Shown: positions 3,479 to 5,811 of the stretch, one piece after another
Position numbering within the stretch: position 1 is the stretch's first letter
How the letters are laid out: each line of letters opens with the position of its first letter
Assembly (NCBI GenBank): GCA_036732565.1
Contig: DAINCF010000467.1
Span: 1-5,811, forward strand
Direction: 5' to 3'
DNA: 5,811 nucleotides
Origin: JAIVJN01 sp036732565
GTDB lineage: Bacteria; Acidobacteriota; Vicinamibacteria; Vicinamibacterales; UBA2999
Translations under genes and position numbers: made by a program
The notes under the pieces: generated by a model
Seen by the model: only the letters and a program-made list of their open reading frames with translations
Told to the model about the DNA's origin: nothing
Databases searched by the model: none

Positions 3479-5811
3479 ATGGCCGACGCGCCCACACTCT
3501 TCCTGATCGACGGCAGCAACCAGATGTATCGCGCGTATCATGCGATACGTGGACTGACCGGCCCGGATGGGCGTTCGACGAACGCCGTGTACGGGTTCGT
3601 GACGATGCTTCGGAAGCTCATCGCGGATCATCGACCCGAGTACATCGCGGCCTCGTTCGATCTTGCCGGACGCACGTTTCGCGATCAGCTCGTCACCGAC
3701 TACAAGGCGAATCGCTCGGCGATGCCCGACGATCTCGTCGAGCAGGTCGCGTGGGTCCACGAGGCGTGCGAAGCGCTCGGTGTGCCCATCCTCACCGTCG
3801 AAGGGTTCGAGGCAGACGATGTCATCGGCGCGCTGGCGCGGCAGGCGGACCAGCAAGGTTTCCGGGTCGGAATCGTGACCGGCGACAAGGACTTCTTCCA
3901 ACTCGTCGGCGGCGGCATTCGCGTCTACAACCCACGTGACGAAGGGGCCTGGTTCGACGAGGCGGGCGTCCTGGAAAAGTTCGGCGTGCCGCCGTCGAGT
4001 GTGATCGACGTGATGGCGCTGACCGGCGATACGATCGACAACGTCAAGGGCGTGCCCGGTATCGGCGACAAGGGCGCCAAGGAGCTGATCGCCACCTACG
4101 GCAGCCTCGACGAACTGCTCGCGCACGCCTCGGACGTGAAGCAGAAGAAGTATCGCGAGGGCCTGCTGACCTACGCCGATCAGGCGCGCCAGAGCCGTGA
4201 GCTCGTGACCATCCGCACGGATGTCGCGGTCCCGTTCGAAGCGGACCGGCTTCGCTTCCGTGGAGCGACCCGCGAGCGCTGCTACGACCTGTTCTCACGT
4301 CTGGGCTTTCGCACCCTGGTGGTGGAGTACGCGCCGACGGCCGACACCATCGCCAAGGACTACGCGGCGGTGCGCACGGATGAGGAGCTGCAGGCGCTCG
4401 TCGTCGAGCTGCGATCGGCCGGACGCTTCGCTCTGCACGTGCTCACCGACGGTCATGCCCCCGTCGGCGCCACCATCGTCGGCATCGTCGTCACGACCAA
4501 GCCCCGCCAGGCGCGCTACGTGCCATTGGGTCATGCCGGGCTCGGCGGCGCGGACACGACGCTGGATCCGCGCACGGCGCTGGCGGTCCTGGAGCCGGTG
4601 CTCGCCGACGCGTCGGTGCAGAAGGTCGCGCACGACGTGAAGGCGGCGATGGAGGTGCTCGCCGACCACGGCGTGACGTTGCGGGGATACACCGTCGACA
4701 CGATGCTGGTCGCCTCCTTGCTCGACGCAAACCGATCGAATCAGCTCCTGGAACCGATTGCCCTCGAGCAGCTGGGCTACAAGGCCCTGACCGAGGACGA
4801 CCTGCGCGGTAAAGGCGTCAAGGCGCTCCCGTTCTCGCAGATCCCCGTCGAGGGTGTCCTGGACTACGCCGGTGAGCGCGCCGATCTGGCGCTGCAACTG
4901 GCAGACACGCTCACGCCGATGCTGGCGCGGGAACAACTCGGGCCGGTGTATCGGGATCTCGAGCTGCCGCTGGTGCCGGTCTTGGCCGACTTGGAACGCG
5001 CCGGCATCAGAGTGGACGTCGGCTTGCTGGCGCAGCAGGGGGCGCGCCTCGATCGCGAGCTCGAGGCCCTGAGCACGAAGATCTTCGAGCTGGCCGGCGG
5101 CGAGTTCAACATCGGCTCACCGAAGCAGATCGGGGAAGTGCTGTTCGATAAGTTGAGGCTCCCGATCCTGCGGCGGACGGGCACGACGCGGTCGGCGTCG
5201 ACATCGGTCGAAGTGTTGGAGGAGCTGGCGGCCTCGCACGAGCTGCCACGGTTGATTCTCGACTGGCGCGGGTTGTCGAAGCTGAAAGGCACCTACGTCG
5301 ATGCCCTGCCGCAGCTCGTGAACCCGAAGACCGGACGTGTGCACTCGTCGTTCAACCAGGCAGGCGCGGCGACGGGACGGCTGTCGAGCAGCGATCCGAA
5401 CCTCCAGAACATCCCGATCCGCACGGCGATCGGAAGGGAAATTCGCAGCGCGTTCATCGCCGCGCCCGGCAACGTGTTGATCTCCGCCGACTACTCACAG
5501 ATCGAGCTGCGCGTCCTCGCCCACATGTCGGGCGACGAGACGCTGACGAGCGCGTTCGCGCGCGGCGACGACATCCACGATCAAACCGCGTTGAAGGTCT
5601 TCGGCGAGAACAGCGGCCTCGAACGCCACGAGCTGCGTCGCCGCGCCAAGATCGTCAACTACGCGTTGCTCTACGGCAAGACGGCGTTCACGCTGGCCAG
5701 GGATATCGGGGTGGTGCAGCAGGCGGCGCAGCAGTTCATCGATGCCTACTTCGCGGGCTTCCCGCGCGTGCGCGCCTTCCTCGATCGCACGCTCGAGGAG
5801 GCGCGACAAAC
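3479..5811 (+). CDS. polA: DNA polymerase I (3'-truncated by window end)
   Basis: 777 codons are visible and the frame is open at the right edge; family members usually run to about 900 residues. The ATG at 3479 starts MADAPTLFLIDGSNQMYRAY, matching the usual PolA N-terminus. The 5'-nuclease domain (about 1-285) keeps its metal ligands: D11, D61, E111-A-D113-D114, D136/D138 in TGDKDF, D184/D187 in TGDTIDN, then the helix-hairpin-helix GVPGIGDKGA. The 3'-5' exonuclease-like domain (about 300-480) is degenerate: positions aligning with E. coli D355, E357, D424 and D501 are H320, L322, A390 and R467. The polymerase domain shows TGRLSSSDPNLQNIP (632-646), motif A DYSQIELRVLAH (catalytic D671) and the O-helix RRRAKIVNYALLYGK (720-734). 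K724 and Y732 match E. coli K758 and Y766, while Y728 replaces F762. Motif C lies beyond the window. Role: gap filling, RNA primer removal and repair synthesis. Confidence 0.98.
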   Translation, partial: MADAPTLFLIDGSNQMYRAYHAIRGLTGPDGRSTNAVYGFVTMLRKLIADHRPEYIAASFDLAGRTFRDQLVTDYKANRSAMPDDLVEQVAWVHEACEALGVPILTVEGFEADDVIGALARQADQQGFRVGIVTGDKDFFQLVGGGIRVYNPRDEGAWFDEAGVLEKFGVPPSSVIDVMALTGDTIDNVKGVPGIGDKGAKELIATYGSLDELLAHASDVKQKKYREGLLTYADQARQSRELVTIRTDVAVPFEADRLRFRGATRERCYDLFSRLGFRTLVVEYAPTADTIAKDYAAVRTDEELQALVVELRSAGRFALHVLTDGHAPVGATIVGIVVTTKPRQARYVPLGHAGLGGADTTLDPRTALAVLEPVLADASVQKVAHDVKAAMEVLADHGVTLRGYTVDTMLVASLLDANRSNQLLEPIALEQLGYKALTEDDLRGKGVKALPFSQIPVEGVLDYAGERADLALQLADTLTPMLAREQLGPVYRDLELPLVPVLADLERAGIRVDVGLLAQQGARLDRELEALSTKIFELAGGEFNIGSPKQIGEVLFDKLRLPILRRTGTTRSASTSVEVLEELAASHELPRLILDWRGLSKLKGTYVDALPQLVNPKTGRVHSSFNQAGAATGRLSSSDPNLQNIPIRTAIGREIRSAFIAAPGNVLISADYSQIELRVLAHMSGDETLTSAFARGDDIHDQTALKVFGENSGLERHELRRRAKIVNYALLYGKTAFTLARDIGVVQQAAQQFIDAYFAGFPRVRAFLDRTLEEARQ

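Noticed and set aside
2458..3519. Long minus-strand ORF of 353 residues overlapping both the BON gene and the lipoprotein gene
   Set aside because: It runs through two better-supported genes and the palindrome, is very Arg-rich, and includes the translated repeat (GAVREPPLRR). It is a frame shadow.
3389..4126. Minus-strand ORF of 245 residues opposite the polA 5' end
   Set aside because: polA is unmistakable on the plus strand, with all 5'-nuclease metal ligands; the opposite frame is its shadow.
4295..4936. Minus-strand ORF of 213 residues opposite the polA middle
   Set aside because: Arg/His/Gln-rich shadow of the degenerate exonuclease domain of polA; no start signal or domain.

Overview
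The window is a GC-rich, gene-dense bacterial stretch. The best taxonomic guess is Acidobacteriota, probably the Vicinamibacteria side. The guess rests on the style of the VWA protein, which carries a C-terminal tail typical of the 'VWFA-related Acidobacterial domain' family, and on dispersed palindromic repeats that read as VRLKADPT/VRLKPDPT when translated. This is inference from recall; no search was run.

Layout. Positions 1-621 (+) hold a single-pass membrane protein with an FxLYD-like domain, probably cut by the window edge at its N-terminus. After an 18-nt gap with a good ribosome binding site comes 640-1704 (+), a secreted or periplasmic VWA protein with an intact MIDAS; the two probably share an operon. 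Positions 1705-2074 are non-coding. The first half (1706-1874) is a cluster of small palindromic repeat copies bounded by two 28-bp copies in inverted orientation. The second half contains a sigma-54-like -24/-12 element in front of 2075-2626 (+), an exported protein with two BON domains. A perfect 28-bp palindrome (2661-2688) separates this gene from a convergent minus-strand gene (2685 to about 3446) encoding a putative lipoprotein with an additional C-terminal membrane helix. Diverging from that gene, polA (DNA polymerase I) starts at 3479 (+) and runs off the right edge of the window.

Functional picture. Apart from polA, every gene encodes an envelope protein (membrane-anchored, exported or lipidated), but nothing ties them into one pathway. 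PolA has a complete 5'-nuclease active site, a proofreading domain that has lost all four catalytic carboxylates, and a Tyr where E. coli Pol I has Phe762. No previously undescribed multi-gene system is evident. The most interesting items are the repeat cluster with a compensatory stem change, the palindrome that supplies a gene's stop codon, the polymerase residue substitutions and the candidate sigma-54 promoter.
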